Shown here: in pieces, positions 27,564 through 34,629 of the stretch
Layout: every line of letters starts with the position of its first letter
How positions within the stretch are numbered: the stretch's first letter is position 1
Virus record (IMG/VR): IMGVR_UViG_3300027708_000033
Location: 62,001-126,000 of that record
DNA length: 64,000 nucleotides
Source: a virus
Direction: 5' to 3' (one strand)
Program-made: the position numbers and the translations under genes
Notes under the pieces: model-generated
Databases searched by the model: none
Told to the model about the DNA's origin: nothing
What the model saw: the letters and a program-made list of their open reading frames with translations, nothing else

Positions 27564-27933
27564 CCGCAAGCTCTTCGAGGAAACTTTCTCTAGCCCAACG
27601 TTTTTTCGCTGCCTCGTCTTCAACCATGTGCATGATTTCCCAGACCTGATGAAGTGCGTCTACGAATCTACGACCTCTGGTTTTTGTGACTCTGTTTTTG
27701 AAGTTGTCGTAATCCGCAACGGAGATTGCGTTCTCCATGAATCCGTAAAGGTCTTGCTTGTGAACTACTGTTCTCCAAGAGTAGTCAGCATTTGGTGAGT
27801 ACTCGATTTCGGTTTGAGACATGAGCGCTAACTCTTCTAGAGATTGCTTGTCTCGCGCTCGAACCATCATGAATCTTTGGTCTTCGCGATGTGCAACCGC
27901 GCTAATGAATCCTGTTTCAGTGAATATCCACAT
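27541..27933 (-). CDS. Conserved actinophage protein (MWIFTETGFISAV type)
   Basis: 130 residues; AAAGGAGTG precedes the ATG. It begins MWIFTETGFISAVAHRED followed by VRARDKQSLEEL, which I recognise as a common actinophage family of unknown function. The C terminus is a charged helix. It overlaps the transglycosylase-like gene by 23 nt, so the two are probably coupled. Confidence 0.78.
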   Translation of the reverse strand: MWIFTETGFISAVAHREDQRFMMVRARDKQSLEELALMSQTEIEYSPNADYSWRTVVHKQDLYGFMENAISVADYDNFKNRVTKTRGRRFVDALHQVWEIMHMVEDEAAKKRWARESFLEELADEYEPKH

Positions 27934-27970
27934 AAGGCATCACTCCTTTTCTATTTTTGTCATTTGTCAT

Positions 27971-28027
27971 TTGTGAAACTGGAAAGCGGAGGAGATTTTC
28001 CCCCGCCTTCCGAAGTTGCTTTCACAA
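27971..28027 (-). terminator. Long nested hairpin after gene 28028
   Basis: It begins at the base after the stop codon. An outer stem TTGTGAAA/TTTCACAA encloses an inner stem GGAAGGCGG/CCGCTTTCC (imperfect). There is no U tract. It may terminate by another route, protect the 3' end, or be processed. Confidence 0.5.
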
Positions 28028-28621
28028 CTACATTTTGAATCCAAACTCTTTGCGGCATCTTGGACCGAGCTTTAGGTCTCGGCTGATTTGGTCAGTCAAC
28101 TCCGCACCGCACTTGCCACAGCATTTGTGAACTTCACCAAAAAGCTGAGTGTACTTTAGAGGGTCTTTCTTCACCAAGTTGATTACCAATTCGGTGTCCT
28201 TGAAGCTAAGCTTCGAGCGGTTGAAGTTTCCAGGAGCTCCGTGTAGTCGACGCATGTAAAGAACGTTCATGTATTCACGAACTTCGATAAACAAGATGTC
28301 TCCGTTTACCTTCTCGTCGATTGCTAGGTCGATTTCGTCCATCGGAACCGCGTACTTAGCTTTTGGAACTTCAGCTAGAAGGATTTGCATCTTGCCAACT
28401 GGAGATGGAGTTGCAGTTGAAGTTACTGAAGTTACTAGTGGCTTTGCAACGATAAGTTCGTCGATAAGCTTAGAAGCTTCCTTCTTGTCAAGCTGCTTGT
28501 CCGCAATCTTTGCTAGAACGGTTTTTGCGTTTGCCGTCTCGGTAAGGTTCTTCTTCTCGATTAGGTCTTGGATAAATTGAATCTGTTTTGGTGAAGCTTC
28601 AAAGAAAGTTGTAATCGTCAT
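28028..28621 (-). CDS. Protein with C-terminal zinc-binding DUF6011-like motif
   Basis: About 197 residues from ATG 28621 (GAAGG upstream; an ATG 12 nt earlier is possible). N-terminal ASPKQIQFIQDLIEKK and KEASKLIDELI helices resemble the region preceding small phage nucleic-acid-linked domains. The C terminus KCCGKCGAELTDQISRDLKLGPRC has four cysteines spaced as in DUF6011-type zinc modules. Central beta-rich region of unknown role. Own promoter at 28665. Confidence 0.75.
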   Translation of the reverse strand: MTITTFFEASPKQIQFIQDLIEKKNLTETANAKTVLAKIADKQLDKKEASKLIDELIVAKPLVTSVTSTATPSPVGKMQILLAEVPKAKYAVPMDEIDLAIDEKVNGDILFIEVREYMNVLYMRRLHGAPGNFNRSKLSFKDTELVINLVKKDPLKYTQLFGEVHKCCGKCGAELTDQISRDLKLGPRCRKEFGFKM

Positions 28622-28639
28622 TTTTGCCTTCATTCTTGA

Positions 28640-28693
28640 GGGTTTTCGTTTACCTCATGTATCTATTATACAGTGTTTTCTGCAGAATGTACA
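28640..28693 (-). promoter_or_regulatory. Promoter of gene 28028-28621
   Basis: TGTACA (28693-28688), exact 17-bp spacer, TATAAT (28670-28665). The leader has a degenerate AAACGAAAACC box instead of ACGACGAAA. The spacer has TTCTGCAGAA instead of TTTGCTTCA. Confidence 0.78.
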
Positions 28694-28733
28694 CTTCATT
28701 TGCACATTTTTTATAACTTTTTTGGATTTCTTT

Positions 28734-28904
28734 TTACGCGCGGTTTGCTAGCAAAGCCATAGTCACGGCCGCTAAGCCAAAAGAGACGGCGGCAGAAATA
28801 GCGTTAGGCAGGAAGATTCCAACCAAGATAGAAGCCACGGCGAAGACCGCAGCTAGGACCGCAGGCCAAATTAGTTCGCGTAGACGGGCAAGTAGTAATC
28901 TCAT
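28734..28904 (-). CDS. Small membrane protein (56 aa)
   Basis: An ATG at 28904 overlaps the previous stop (ATGA), with AAGGAG 8-9 nt upstream inside the preceding gene. It begins MRLLLARLRELIWPA and has two hydrophobic stretches (about 14-32 and 35-53). No family recognised; size and topology would suit a phage membrane modulator or a minor holin-like protein. Confidence 0.72.
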   Translation of the reverse strand: MRLLLARLRELIWPAVLAAVFAVASILVGIFLPNAISAAVSFGLAAVTMALLANRA

Positions 28905-29104
28905 TTTTTCTCCTTAGGGTGGACGACGCCCAGTAATGGACGGACGTGGTGTTCTTCATCAAAGTAAGGTTCAGTATCATCATAGTACTCAAGTTCATTG
29001 AAGTTACTAAAAGCGGCCTCTAAAAGAGTAACTACTATAAATGCCGCAATTACGACGGCAATCAGAACTACTAATCCTAAAACTATTATAAATACTGGTT
29101 CCAT
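28901..29104 (-). CDS. Small single-span membrane protein
   Basis: 67 residues from ATG 29104 (GGGAGAG 6 nt upstream). One long transmembrane helix (about residues 4-31, PVFIIVLGLVVLIAVV...) is followed by an acidic tail with YYDDTEPYFDEEHH. Coupled to the following 56-aa membrane gene by a 4-nt overlap; the pair may work together. Confidence 0.75.
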   Translation of the reverse strand: MEPVFIIVLGLVVLIAVVIAAFIVVTLLEAAFSNFNELEYYDDTEPYFDEEHHVRPLLGVVHPKEKK

Positions 29105-29106
29105 TT

Positions 29107-29379
29107 TTACTCTCCCTCTTCGCCTTGCCAAAGTTCAGGTCGAAGTTCATCGTCGAATCTGTCACCGCGATAGGAGTTTGAGCCGAAAGCAATGTCTTCA
29201 TTCTGTATCAACTTATCAAGAGAAAGAACGGCTGTGTGGTAACGTTCCTCAAACATGATGACGAGTTTAACATCGCCATCGTTCGGGTCGTCGACTAGCG
29301 CAACTTTGAACGGCGCGCCTCCAACTCCGTTTCGGTGAAAGTCTGCGTTTAGGATTTGTAAGTTCTTTAGGTCACTCAT
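29107..29379 (-). CDS. Unknown small protein
   Basis: 90 residues. The start ATG overlaps the previous stop (TAATG). A beta-rich N half (FKVALVDDPNDGDVKLVIMFE) and an acidic C terminus. No family recognised. Fourth gene of a tightly packed leftward run that begins at 30018. Confidence 0.7.
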   Translation of the reverse strand: MSDLKNLQILNADFHRNGVGGAPFKVALVDDPNDGDVKLVIMFEERYHTAVLSLDKLIQNEDIAFGSNSYRGDRFDDELRPELWQGEEGE

Positions 29380-29630
29380 TAGTCATCATACCGATCGTCG
29401 TCTCGGTCCGCTTCGTAATCGTCTCGGTCGTCTGATAGAGAACTCTCTCGGTAAGTCGAACCGCAGAACTCGCACTCGATTGCGTAGTTTCCCCAGTCAT
29501 CGGTCGCTGTTTCTCCTGCTGGATTTGTCTTGCCGCATTCTTCGTTCTCGCACTCGAACTCATCGTAACCTACTTCCTGTGAGTAGATTCCTGAACCTCG
29601 CATCGAGCCTTCTGGATAGTTATCAGACAT
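29379..29630 (-). CDS. Small zinc-ribbon protein
   Basis: 83 residues from ATG 29630, overlapping the previous stop by TAATG. Two cysteine pairs (CENEECG and CEFCG) form a likely zinc ribbon. The C terminus is an extremely acidic Asp/Arg-rich tail (DDRDDYEADRDDD). Possibly a nucleic-acid mimic or protein-binding tail; function unknown. Confidence 0.75.
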   Translation of the reverse strand: MSDNYPEGSMRGSGIYSQEVGYDEFECENEECGKTNPAGETATDDWGNYAIECEFCGSTYRESSLSDDRDDYEADRDDDRYDD

Positions 29631-29818
29631 TAGCCACCACACTTAGGTAGGTGTTGCTCGATGATTGCTTCGTCTCTAACACGACCGCACTTTGGACAGG
29701 CGATTTCTTTTCCTGTCAGAGTGATTTCCTTTACCGCAGGTCTGTCGTATCCTCCGAGTCCTTTGGACTCCCAGAAGATTTCTTTGACGTATTCTTTTTC
29801 GTCTTCGTAATCGTACAT
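29630..29818 (-). CDS. Small C2HC zinc-finger protein
   Basis: 62 residues; AGGAG precedes the ATG. The C terminus CPKCGRVRDEAIIEQHLPKC is a classic CxxC...HxxxC finger. N half acidic. In an operon with another zinc-ribbon gene. Confidence 0.78.
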   Translation of the reverse strand: MYDYEDEKEYVKEIFWESKGLGGYDRPAVKEITLTGKEIACPKCGRVRDEAIIEQHLPKCGG

Positions 29819-29826
29819 AGTTTCTC

Positions 29827-30018
29827 CTATTCCCAGCTATAACCGTTGTTGATGTACATTCTCGCGTACTTTATTGCCTCGCGGAAGTCTTTGTTGGTTC
29901 CGTTCGACCAACTAGAAACTAGCGCCTCTTTGTCAATTACTTCGAGAATGATTTTTGCCTCAGCCTCGTCGCACTTTCCAAGCTTTGTAATTGTTTCGAT
30001 GAAGAATTTTCCTGCCAT
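29827..30018 (-). CDS. Unknown small helical protein
   Basis: 63 residues, first gene behind the promoter at 30059. A mostly helical sequence ending YARMYINNGYSWE. No family recognised. Confidence 0.7.
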   Translation of the reverse strand: MAGKFFIETITKLGKCDEAEAKIILEVIDKEALVSSWSNGTNKDFREAIKYARMYINNGYSWE

Positions 30019-30024
30019 CGTGTG

Positions 30025-30087
30025 TCCTTTCGTCGTTTGTGGTTTTTACCACATAATTATTATACAGTGTAATGAAGCAAATGTACA
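30025..30087 (-). promoter_or_regulatory. Promoter and hairpin leader of the 30018 operon
   Basis: TGTACA (30087-30082), 17-bp spacer with TTTGCTTCA, TATAAT (30064-30059). Hairpin TGTGGT-AAAA-ACCACA, then AAACGACGAAAGGA at 30038-30025. Confidence 0.88.
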
Positions 30088-30125
30088 CTATTTGTGGAAG
30101 ATTTTTATAAGATTTCGGTAACATT

Positions 30126-30344
30126 CTAAGTATTCTGAAGTTCACCGCGAATCAGTAATTCTCCCATTACTCGTATCCGTATCTTGTTCAGTTCTTTAGA
30201 GCCGCGTCCAAAGTCCGCCAGTTCAATCGCATCATAGAGTTCTTTGAGCTGAAGAGTCGTGAATCCTCTGATGTTCCAACCTTGAGAGTTTTCTACATTG
30301 AGAACGGTCAACACGAGTTCTCGCGCCTTTAGCTTCGGTGTCAT
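30126..30344 (-). CDS. Unknown small protein under hairpin control
   Basis: 72 residues, helical and basic, ending GELLIRGELQNT. Its ribosome binding site CTGGAGG lies in the 3' arm of a perfect hairpin (30354-30393), so translation is probably repressed until the hairpin opens. No family recognised. Confidence 0.72.
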   Translation of the reverse strand: MTPKLKARELVLTVLNVENSQGWNIRGFTTLQLKELYDAIELADFGRGSKELNKIRIRVMGELLIRGELQNT

Positions 30345-30353
30345 TGCATTTCC

Positions 30354-30393
30354 TCCAGAGGTTTGATAGAAAAATACTATCTCGCCTCTGGAG
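30354..30393 (-). promoter_or_regulatory. Hairpin sequestering the ribosome binding site of gene 30344
   Basis: Stem CCTCCAGAGG/CCTCTGGAGG (10 bp, perfect) encloses a second stem GATAG/CTATC with a U-rich loop. The GGAGG of the 3' arm is the ribosome binding site, 6 nt before the ATG. Confidence 0.72.
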
Positions 30394-30406
30394 GTTTTGT
30401 ATGCAA

Positions 30407-30667
30407 CTAGATTAGAGCTGGAACTTTTACCCCAATGAACTCGCTAGCTAGAAGGTAAGACTTTGTTCCACCTTCTGCTTTCCAGTCGTAGCCGAAGCCT
30501 TCTACCTTTGTAATCCAGTCTGGACGGGCGTTTTCCTGGTGCCAAGTTACGAACCCTTGGAACCTTTCGTAGCCGTAAGCTTCGTAAACTGGTTTTACTT
30601 CCGCACCGGTGTGAATGTTTGTGCTGGTAACTACTACTGTTGCAATGTCTTTTACTGTTAGGTTCAT
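30407..30667 (-). CDS. Unknown small protein
   Basis: 86 residues from ATG 30667 (AAAGGAG upstream); the longer frame would run through the promoter and is rejected. It has a VYEAYGYERFQGFVTWHQ core and a YDWKAEGG turn. No family recognised. Own promoter; a ribosome-binding-site hairpin follows before the next gene. Confidence 0.75.
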   Translation of the reverse strand: MNLTVKDIATVVVTSTNIHTGAEVKPVYEAYGYERFQGFVTWHQENARPDWITKVEGFGYDWKAEGGTKSYLLASEFIGVKVPALI

Positions 30668-30680
30668 GTGAACTCCTTTT

Positions 30681-30739
30681 GTCGTTTGCCAGATTTTCCT
30701 GGTAATACTATTATAGCACATTGCTGAAGCAAAAGTACA
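30681..30739 (-). promoter_or_regulatory. Promoter and hairpin leader of gene 30667
   Basis: TGTACT (-35), 18-bp spacer with TTTGCTTCA, TATAAT (30715-30710). Hairpin CCAGG-AAAA-TCTGG, then the variant box AAACGACAAAAGGAG. Confidence 0.82.
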
Positions 30740-30775
30740 CATTTCCAAAAGATTTATGAAAAAGTTTCTGCGCCG

Positions 30776-30818
30776 CGTAAAGAAGAATGCCGCCAACTAC
30801 TTTCGCAGCTGACGGCAC
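30776..30818 (-). terminator. Terminator after the NlpC/P60 gene
   Basis: Stem TGCCGTCAGCT/AGTTGGCGGCA (imperfect), then TTCTTCTTT on the minus strand. Confidence 0.7.
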
Positions 30819-30828
30819 TCGACTTTGT

Positions 30829-31485
30829 CTACGGAAGTGACGGGTCCTGGTCGATAATCCGGTTGTATGTAACCGTGGCATTTCCGTTTTCCTGGGAAAC
30901 ATCCGCAACAGATTGAATGACGGTCAACATACCTTTTCTGTATGAATGAATCATCATCCCGTTGCCTAAATAGATTCCACTGTGGAACGAGTAATAACTC
31001 TTTCGGTAGTGAAACGCTACGATGTCTCCGGGTTCTGGATTTGCGGTTCGTGTTCCTGTGTGCGATTGCACCGTAGCTGAATGTTTCAGCGTGATACCTA
31101 ATTGCTGATACGTCCAGTACACAAGCCCAGAACAATCCCAACCCTGAGGACTAACACCGCTGTAAACATACCAAGTATGATTTGCAGTTTTCCTAAGGGT
31201 TTTGATTGTCTTCCGCATGTCCAATGTGTTTTGCACTCGTTTAGCCTGCGCAACCGCAAGTCTCTCCAGAAGCGTTTGCTTCCTGTGAGCTTCAGCTTCT
31301 AAGAAAGTCATCGGCTGGAAAGTTTTTCCCAGTTTGATTCCTTCGAAGTGCATTGGCTTTTCGATTGTAGTTGCAACTACCTTAACATTTTTAGGTGTTA
31401 CGGTATCCGCTCCTGCTGGCGTCTCTGGATAGTTTCCTCCAAAAACAACTACCGATACGAGCGCTGTTGTTATTAACCATTTCAT
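30829..31485 (-). CDS. Secreted NlpC/P60 peptidase
   Basis: 218 residues. Signal peptide MKWLITTALVSVVVFGG with a likely cut after PAGA. A helical segment (60-100) leads to an NlpC/P60 domain (about 104-218): catalytic C118 in WDCSGL, H168 in FHSGIYLG and a third polar residue at H180. Such enzymes cut D-Glu-diaminopimelate bonds in peptidoglycan. The signal peptide is unusual for a holin-dependent lysin and suggests export by the host Sec system. Alternatives: virion-associated or superinfection-related wall enzyme. Confidence 0.85.
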   Translation of the reverse strand: MKWLITTALVSVVVFGGNYPETPAGADTVTPKNVKVVATTIEKPMHFEGIKLGKTFQPMTFLEAEAHRKQTLLERLAVAQAKRVQNTLDMRKTIKTLRKTANHTWYVYSGVSPQGWDCSGLVYWTYQQLGITLKHSATVQSHTGTRTANPEPGDIVAFHYRKSYYSFHSGIYLGNGMMIHSYRKGMLTVIQSVADVSQENGNATVTYNRIIDQDPSLP

Positions 31486-31580
31486 TTAGCAGCCTACCTT
31501 TCCTTGCGTTAGTACTTAGCTGTTTATTGTCCGGTCTCCCTAATCCTGATTATCGACCTCAGGATTAGACTACTTTATCA
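31486..31580 (-). other. Intergenic hairpin
   Basis: A 9-bp inverted repeat TAATCCTGA/TCAGGATTA at 31541-31567 separates the 99-aa gene from the NlpC/P60 gene. No U tract and no promoter hexamers seen; it may be a processing or attenuation structure. Confidence 0.5.
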
Positions 31581-31880
31581 CTAAGCCGCGGTAGAAAGGC
31601 TCTTTAGGCCCTTTGCGATTGCTGCCATTAGGTCCGAAGCCTCTCGCGTGTTGCGAACCGAAACGAACTCACCGGTCTTGATGCTGAAGACTAAATAGTC
31701 TTTTGTTTCAGTTGTTCGAAGGACCAATAGGCCGTGACGCTTGCGGTAGTACGCTGGAACATAGCCCGCAGGAATTTCGATTCCTGGCGCTAGGCGTGGA
31801 ACTGTTTCAACTCTGGTGCGATTTTTTACTGGAACCTTTTTGATTTTAGCCGCAGGTTCAGTGGTTTTGATTTCAGTCAT
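31581..31880 (-). CDS. Unknown basic protein
   Basis: 99 residues with a Lys-rich N terminus (AAKIKKVPVKNRTRVE), then an AYYRKRHGLLVLRTTETKDYLVFSI beta region and a short C-terminal helix. It overlaps the upstream membrane gene by 8 nt. No family recognised; nucleic-acid binding is only suggested by charge. Confidence 0.7.
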   Translation of the reverse strand: MTEIKTTEPAAKIKKVPVKNRTRVETVPRLAPGIEIPAGYVPAYYRKRHGLLVLRTTETKDYLVFSIKTGEFVSVRNTREASDLMAAIAKGLKSLSTAA

Positions 31881-32103
31881 TTTGACTCCTTGTTGTTTGT
31901 TCTTCTTGTTTGATTAATTTGCCGCCCAGTGTGAGCAGCCAGATGGTGCAGATGATTACGAGCATCACTGCCCAAATCGTTAGGTAAGCTGCCCTACCAA
32001 TAAAGCCAAGAAAGCCTTCGCGATTTGCTAGTTCGGTCGCTGCGAACATTCCTTCCTTGGCTTTACGGTAGCCGCGTTCAAAAAGCGACTTGCGCTTAGT
32101 CAC
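31873..32103 (-). CDS. Small membrane protein
   Basis: 76 residues if translation starts at the GTG at 32103, which lies in GTGACTAA across the previous stop. The longer frame overlaps the upstream gene by 53 nt and is less likely. One strong transmembrane segment (TIWAVMLVIICTIWLLTLGG) follows a basic amphipathic N terminus. No family recognised. Confidence 0.65.
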   Translation of the reverse strand: MTKRKSLFERGYRKAKEGMFAATELANREGFLGFIGRAAYLTIWAVMLVIICTIWLLTLGGKLIKQEEQTTRSQND

Positions 32104-32323
32104 GCTTAGCACTGCGGCGTTCGATATAGCGTTCAATGTCTGGACCAAAAGTCCAGCCTAGAACCCATACCGTGCCGATGGTTGGAAGATTTTGTAGAAA
32201 GTCTACGAATCGTCCTTCTGCACCGAACGCAATCAGGATTATCCAGATAAACAGATAGCCTGCGTAAGAGAGCGGTACAGTGATGATGCTTACAAAGAAT
32301 CGTCTCAAAGTGTACTTGTCCAT
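32096..32323 (-). CDS. Small two-span membrane protein
   Basis: 75 residues, first gene behind the promoter at 32365. Hydrophobic segments at about 8-32 and 48-60, then a basic tail IERRSAKRD. Its last codons GACTAA contain the next start. No family recognised. Confidence 0.72.
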   Translation of the reverse strand: MDKYTLRRFFVSIITVPLSYAGYLFIWIILIAFGAEGRFVDFLQNLPTIGTVWVLGWTFGPDIERYIERRSAKRD

Positions 32324-32333
32324 ATTTCCTCTT

Positions 32334-32393
32334 TTCGTCGTTACTAGGTTTTCCTAGTAATTCAATTATACTTCATTCTGCTTCAGAAGTACA
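32334..32393 (-). promoter_or_regulatory. Promoter and hairpin leader of gene 32323
   Basis: TGTACT (32393-32388), 17-bp spacer, TATAAT (32370-32365). Hairpin TTACTAGG-AAAA-CCTAGTAA, then ACGACGAAAAGAGG. The spacer carries TGAAGCA, the reverse complement of the usual TGCTTCA. Confidence 0.86.
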
Positions 32394-32418
32394 TCGTTTT
32401 TTGAAACTTTTTGTAAGT

Positions 32419-32649
32419 TTAGTCGTTCTCGACTTCAATTACTTTTCCTGCCGCATCCTCGAGAACGTAGTATTCGGTGTCGATACCGCTGTTCTTCTCG
32501 AAGTACTCAGGGAGGTCTTCACCGTTGATGTCGCCTTCGGTGAGTTCCTTGAAGAGCCGCATGGCTTCTTCATCGGATGAGGCTTCGAATGAAGCCTTCC
32601 ACGATTCGACCACGTCGAACCTGAAGTTGTAGATTTTCTTTTCACTCAT
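32419..32649 (-). CDS. Unknown small acidic protein
   Basis: 76 residues: an N-terminal YNFRFDVVESWKASFEA strand-turn-strand and an acidic helix, ending VLEDAAGKVIEVEND. Two nt after the upstream gene. No family recognised. Confidence 0.7.
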   Translation of the reverse strand: MSEKKIYNFRFDVVESWKASFEASSDEEAMRLFKELTEGDINGEDLPEYFEKNSGIDTEYYVLEDAAGKVIEVEND

Positions 32650-32651
32650 GT

Positions 32652-32960
32652 CTACTCCTCGTCTTCTTCGTAGTCTTCGTTCTCGACTTCTTCGGTGGTT
32701 TCAGTGAATACACAAGAAGAGTACTTCTTGTTCAATCGCTGAACTTCTTCCCACATGTACTCTTCAAGTTCTTCCTGGTCGCTGAAGTAGTGACGCTCTT
32801 TCCAGTCGCTGCTTGAGATGACTCCCTTGAAGTTCATCGTGAAGTACCAATCGTAGAACTCGTCGATTTGACCTGATGCTTCCAGCTTCCAGTCGCCGAA
32901 GTCGATTGTCGCCGTGGTGATTGTGATGTTCTTCATCTTGTTGTTTTCTTTATCAGTCAT
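32652..32960 (-). CDS. Unknown acidic protein
   Basis: 102 residues, AAGGAG 6 nt before the ATG. Aromatic-rich centre (FYDWYFTMNF) and a very acidic end (EEVENEDYEEDEE). Operon leader with the 76-aa gene. No family recognised. Confidence 0.72.
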   Translation of the reverse strand: MTDKENNKMKNITITTATIDFGDWKLEASGQIDEFYDWYFTMNFKGVISSSDWKERHYFSDQEELEEYMWEEVQRLNKKYSSCVFTETTEEVENEDYEEDEE

Positions 32961-32975
32961 ACTGACTCCTTCATT

Positions 32976-33033
32976 TTGTCGTTTCTGGATTTCTCCATGG
33001 TTCTATTATACAGCGTACTGAAGCAAATGTACA
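32976..33033 (-). promoter_or_regulatory. Promoter and hairpin leader of gene 32960
   Basis: TGTACA (33033-33028), 17-bp spacer with TTTGCTTCA, TATAAT (33010-33005). Hairpin TGGAGAAATCCA, then the variant box AAACGACAAAATG. Confidence 0.88.
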
Positions 33034-33060
33034 CTCATTTTGATAACTTTTTGGAAAGAT

Positions 33061-33405
33061 TTAATTTATTTTTGACATTTCCGCATAAGTCTTTAACTGT
33101 TGAATCTGCACTTCACTGATTCCCCGCGTGTCTCCACTGGAGTCGATGCCTCCCGTAAATACAACTGGACCAACGATGAAGTCTGTACCTCCGCAATACT
33201 TCACGAAGATAGATGTTGCAGCCTGATTGAATGGAAGTTTGGTCATCTTGCCATCTTCATTCGTCCACATGATGAGGTCTGGTGCTAGTCTGATTGGTTC
33301 AATGTAACCTCCAACCGCAGTCTGCATGGTTTTTAGTTGGTTGTCAACGAAAGGTATTACTTGTACCGCACCTTCAGGTGACATGATTGCCGCGAACTGT
33401 GACAT
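33061..33405 (-). CDS. DUF3846-like protein
   Basis: 114 residues. MSPEGAVQVIPF, VGGYIEPIRLAPDLIMWTNEDGK and LPFNQAATSIF fit the DUF3846 pattern seen in phages and plasmids of actinobacteria. Function of the family is unknown. It is the last gene of a leftward run starting at 34354. Confidence 0.78.
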   Translation of the reverse strand: MSQFAAIMSPEGAVQVIPFVDNQLKTMQTAVGGYIEPIRLAPDLIMWTNEDGKMTKLPFNQAATSIFVKYCGGTDFIVGPVVFTGGIDSSGDTRGISEVQIQQLKTYAEMSKIN

Positions 33406-33415
33406 GGTTCTCTCC

Positions 33416-33766
33416 TTATTTCTTTTTCTTGTATTTGTTGCTGATGATTTCAGCAGCTTTTGGACGGTTCTCGTCTGAAGTTTCTTCTATCTCTACCCAG
33501 TCGCTGTCGTTCCAGCTAGAGGTTTCGATGATAACTAACCCATCTGCCATGCCGTAGTTTCCATCATCAGAGAAGTAATGGACGATTGGTTGTGTGAACA
33601 CGCGAGCTTCTTCAGTGTGCTCATCGATGGTGATTAGTTCCGCACCTTCTTCAGGTTCTACGAAGCCAGTTGCGATGAAGATTTCATCGGCACCGTTTTC
33701 TGCATCGCTAATGAAAGCCTCTGGACAGATTTCCTGGATTTTTGCTAGTAGTTCTTCTTTAGTCAT
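33416..33766 (-). CDS. Unknown acidic protein
   Basis: 116 residues from ATG 33766, where ATGACTAA overlaps the previous stop; AGAGGAAG lies upstream. Acidic throughout (pI clearly low) until a KKKK tail. No family recognised. Confidence 0.7.
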   Translation of the reverse strand: MTKEELLAKIQEICPEAFISDAENGADEIFIATGFVEPEEGAELITIDEHTEEARVFTQPIVHYFSDDGNYGMADGLVIIETSSWNDSDWVEIEETSDENRPKAAEIISNKYKKKK

Positions 33767-33992
33767 TTGATACTTCCTCTGCTGTATACTCGCCAATAAA
33801 CTTGACGACGTCTGTTGACGATAGGTTTTCTGGATAGTTGGTGAACTTAGACAGGGCGATGCTCCAATCGCCTGCTATGATGCCGCACGCGTGCTCAGCA
33901 GTTTCTGCTGACACCTGGTAGCGGTAGGTGATTTTTATCGGTGGATTTCCGTTCACCGAGATTTGCCGTGAGACCGCAAACTTTTTGCTCAC
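33759..33992 (-). CDS. Unknown small protein
   Basis: 77 residues from a GTG sharing one base with the previous TAG. Beta-rich N half (KITYRYQVSAETAEHA), helical C half. No family recognised. Middle of a four-gene operon with overlaps at both ends. Confidence 0.7.
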   Translation of the reverse strand: MSKKFAVSRQISVNGNPPIKITYRYQVSAETAEHACGIIAGDWSIALSKFTNYPENLSSTDVVKFIGEYTAEEVSND

Positions 33993-34354
33993 TAGTCCCA
34001 GCCTTTACAGCCGCAATAAGCGATGTCGAAAGCTCGGTGAGGTAGAGTTTGTGGGAAGGCCGGGTCTCCGCTTAGTTCCTTGTCGCAAGTTGAGCAAAGG
34101 CGCTTGCGCTCAGTTTCTGTTGTGACGCTTAGGTCGATGCTAGCCGCAAGCTCGTTGAACCTTTTGAGAGCCTCGTCATACTTTACGTAGGTCATCACAC
34201 AGATGTCGTTGTACTTGTAGTTTGGAGATTCTGACTGGATTCTCCATGCTGGTTGACCTTCGCGGATTTCGACTGAGCGAAGCGCTAGCGTCCATGGACC
34301 GTAAGGTGCGTTTGCATATGCTGGTGCAGTTAGTTCTATTTGTTCTAGACTCAT
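33992..34354 (-). CDS. Protein with C-terminal zinc-binding motif
   Basis: 120 residues, first gene behind the promoter at 34397. The N-terminal domain (GPWTLALRSVEIREGQPAWR) is of unknown fold. C-terminal cysteines CSTC and CGC may bind zinc. No family recognised. Confidence 0.72.
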   Translation of the reverse strand: MSLEQIELTAPAYANAPYGPWTLALRSVEIREGQPAWRIQSESPNYKYNDICVMTYVKYDEALKRFNELAASIDLSVTTETERKRLCSTCDKELSGDPAFPQTLPHRAFDIAYCGCKGWD

Positions 34355-34365
34355 TTGGTCTCCTA

Positions 34366-34425
34366 GTTGTCGTTTTGTCGTTTACTTCTTGGTTTTATTA
34401 TACAGCATAATGAAGCAAATGTACA
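34366..34425 (-). promoter_or_regulatory. Promoter and leader of gene 34354
   Basis: TGTACA (34425-34420), 17-bp spacer with TTTGCTTCA, TATAAT (34402-34397). The leader has a duplicated box AAACGACAAAACGAC and then TAGGAG. Confidence 0.87.
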
Positions 34426-34443
34426 CTTCATTTGAAACTTTAT

Positions 34444-34629
34444 TTATTTATTTTTTGGAGTGATGCGTTTGATTACCAGCTTGTGCTTTGCTGGATGGAC
34501 TTCGATGTCGATAACGTAGTCTGTAGCCTGGTTGTCGACTGTGAAGCTAGGTTGTGATTTCCGTCCAGCAATAAAGCCTAGCACTAAAGTGGCAATGCCT
34601 ACCACGAGTATGATTTCTTGATTAGTCAT
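34444..34629 (-). CDS. Small membrane-anchored protein
   Basis: 61 residues with one N-terminal transmembrane segment (IILVVGIATLVLGFIAG) and a soluble basic tail. The start shares a base with the previous stop. No family recognised. Confidence 0.7.
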   Translation of the reverse strand: MTNQEIILVVGIATLVLGFIAGRKSQPSFTVDNQATDYVIDIEVHPAKHKLVIKRITPKNK

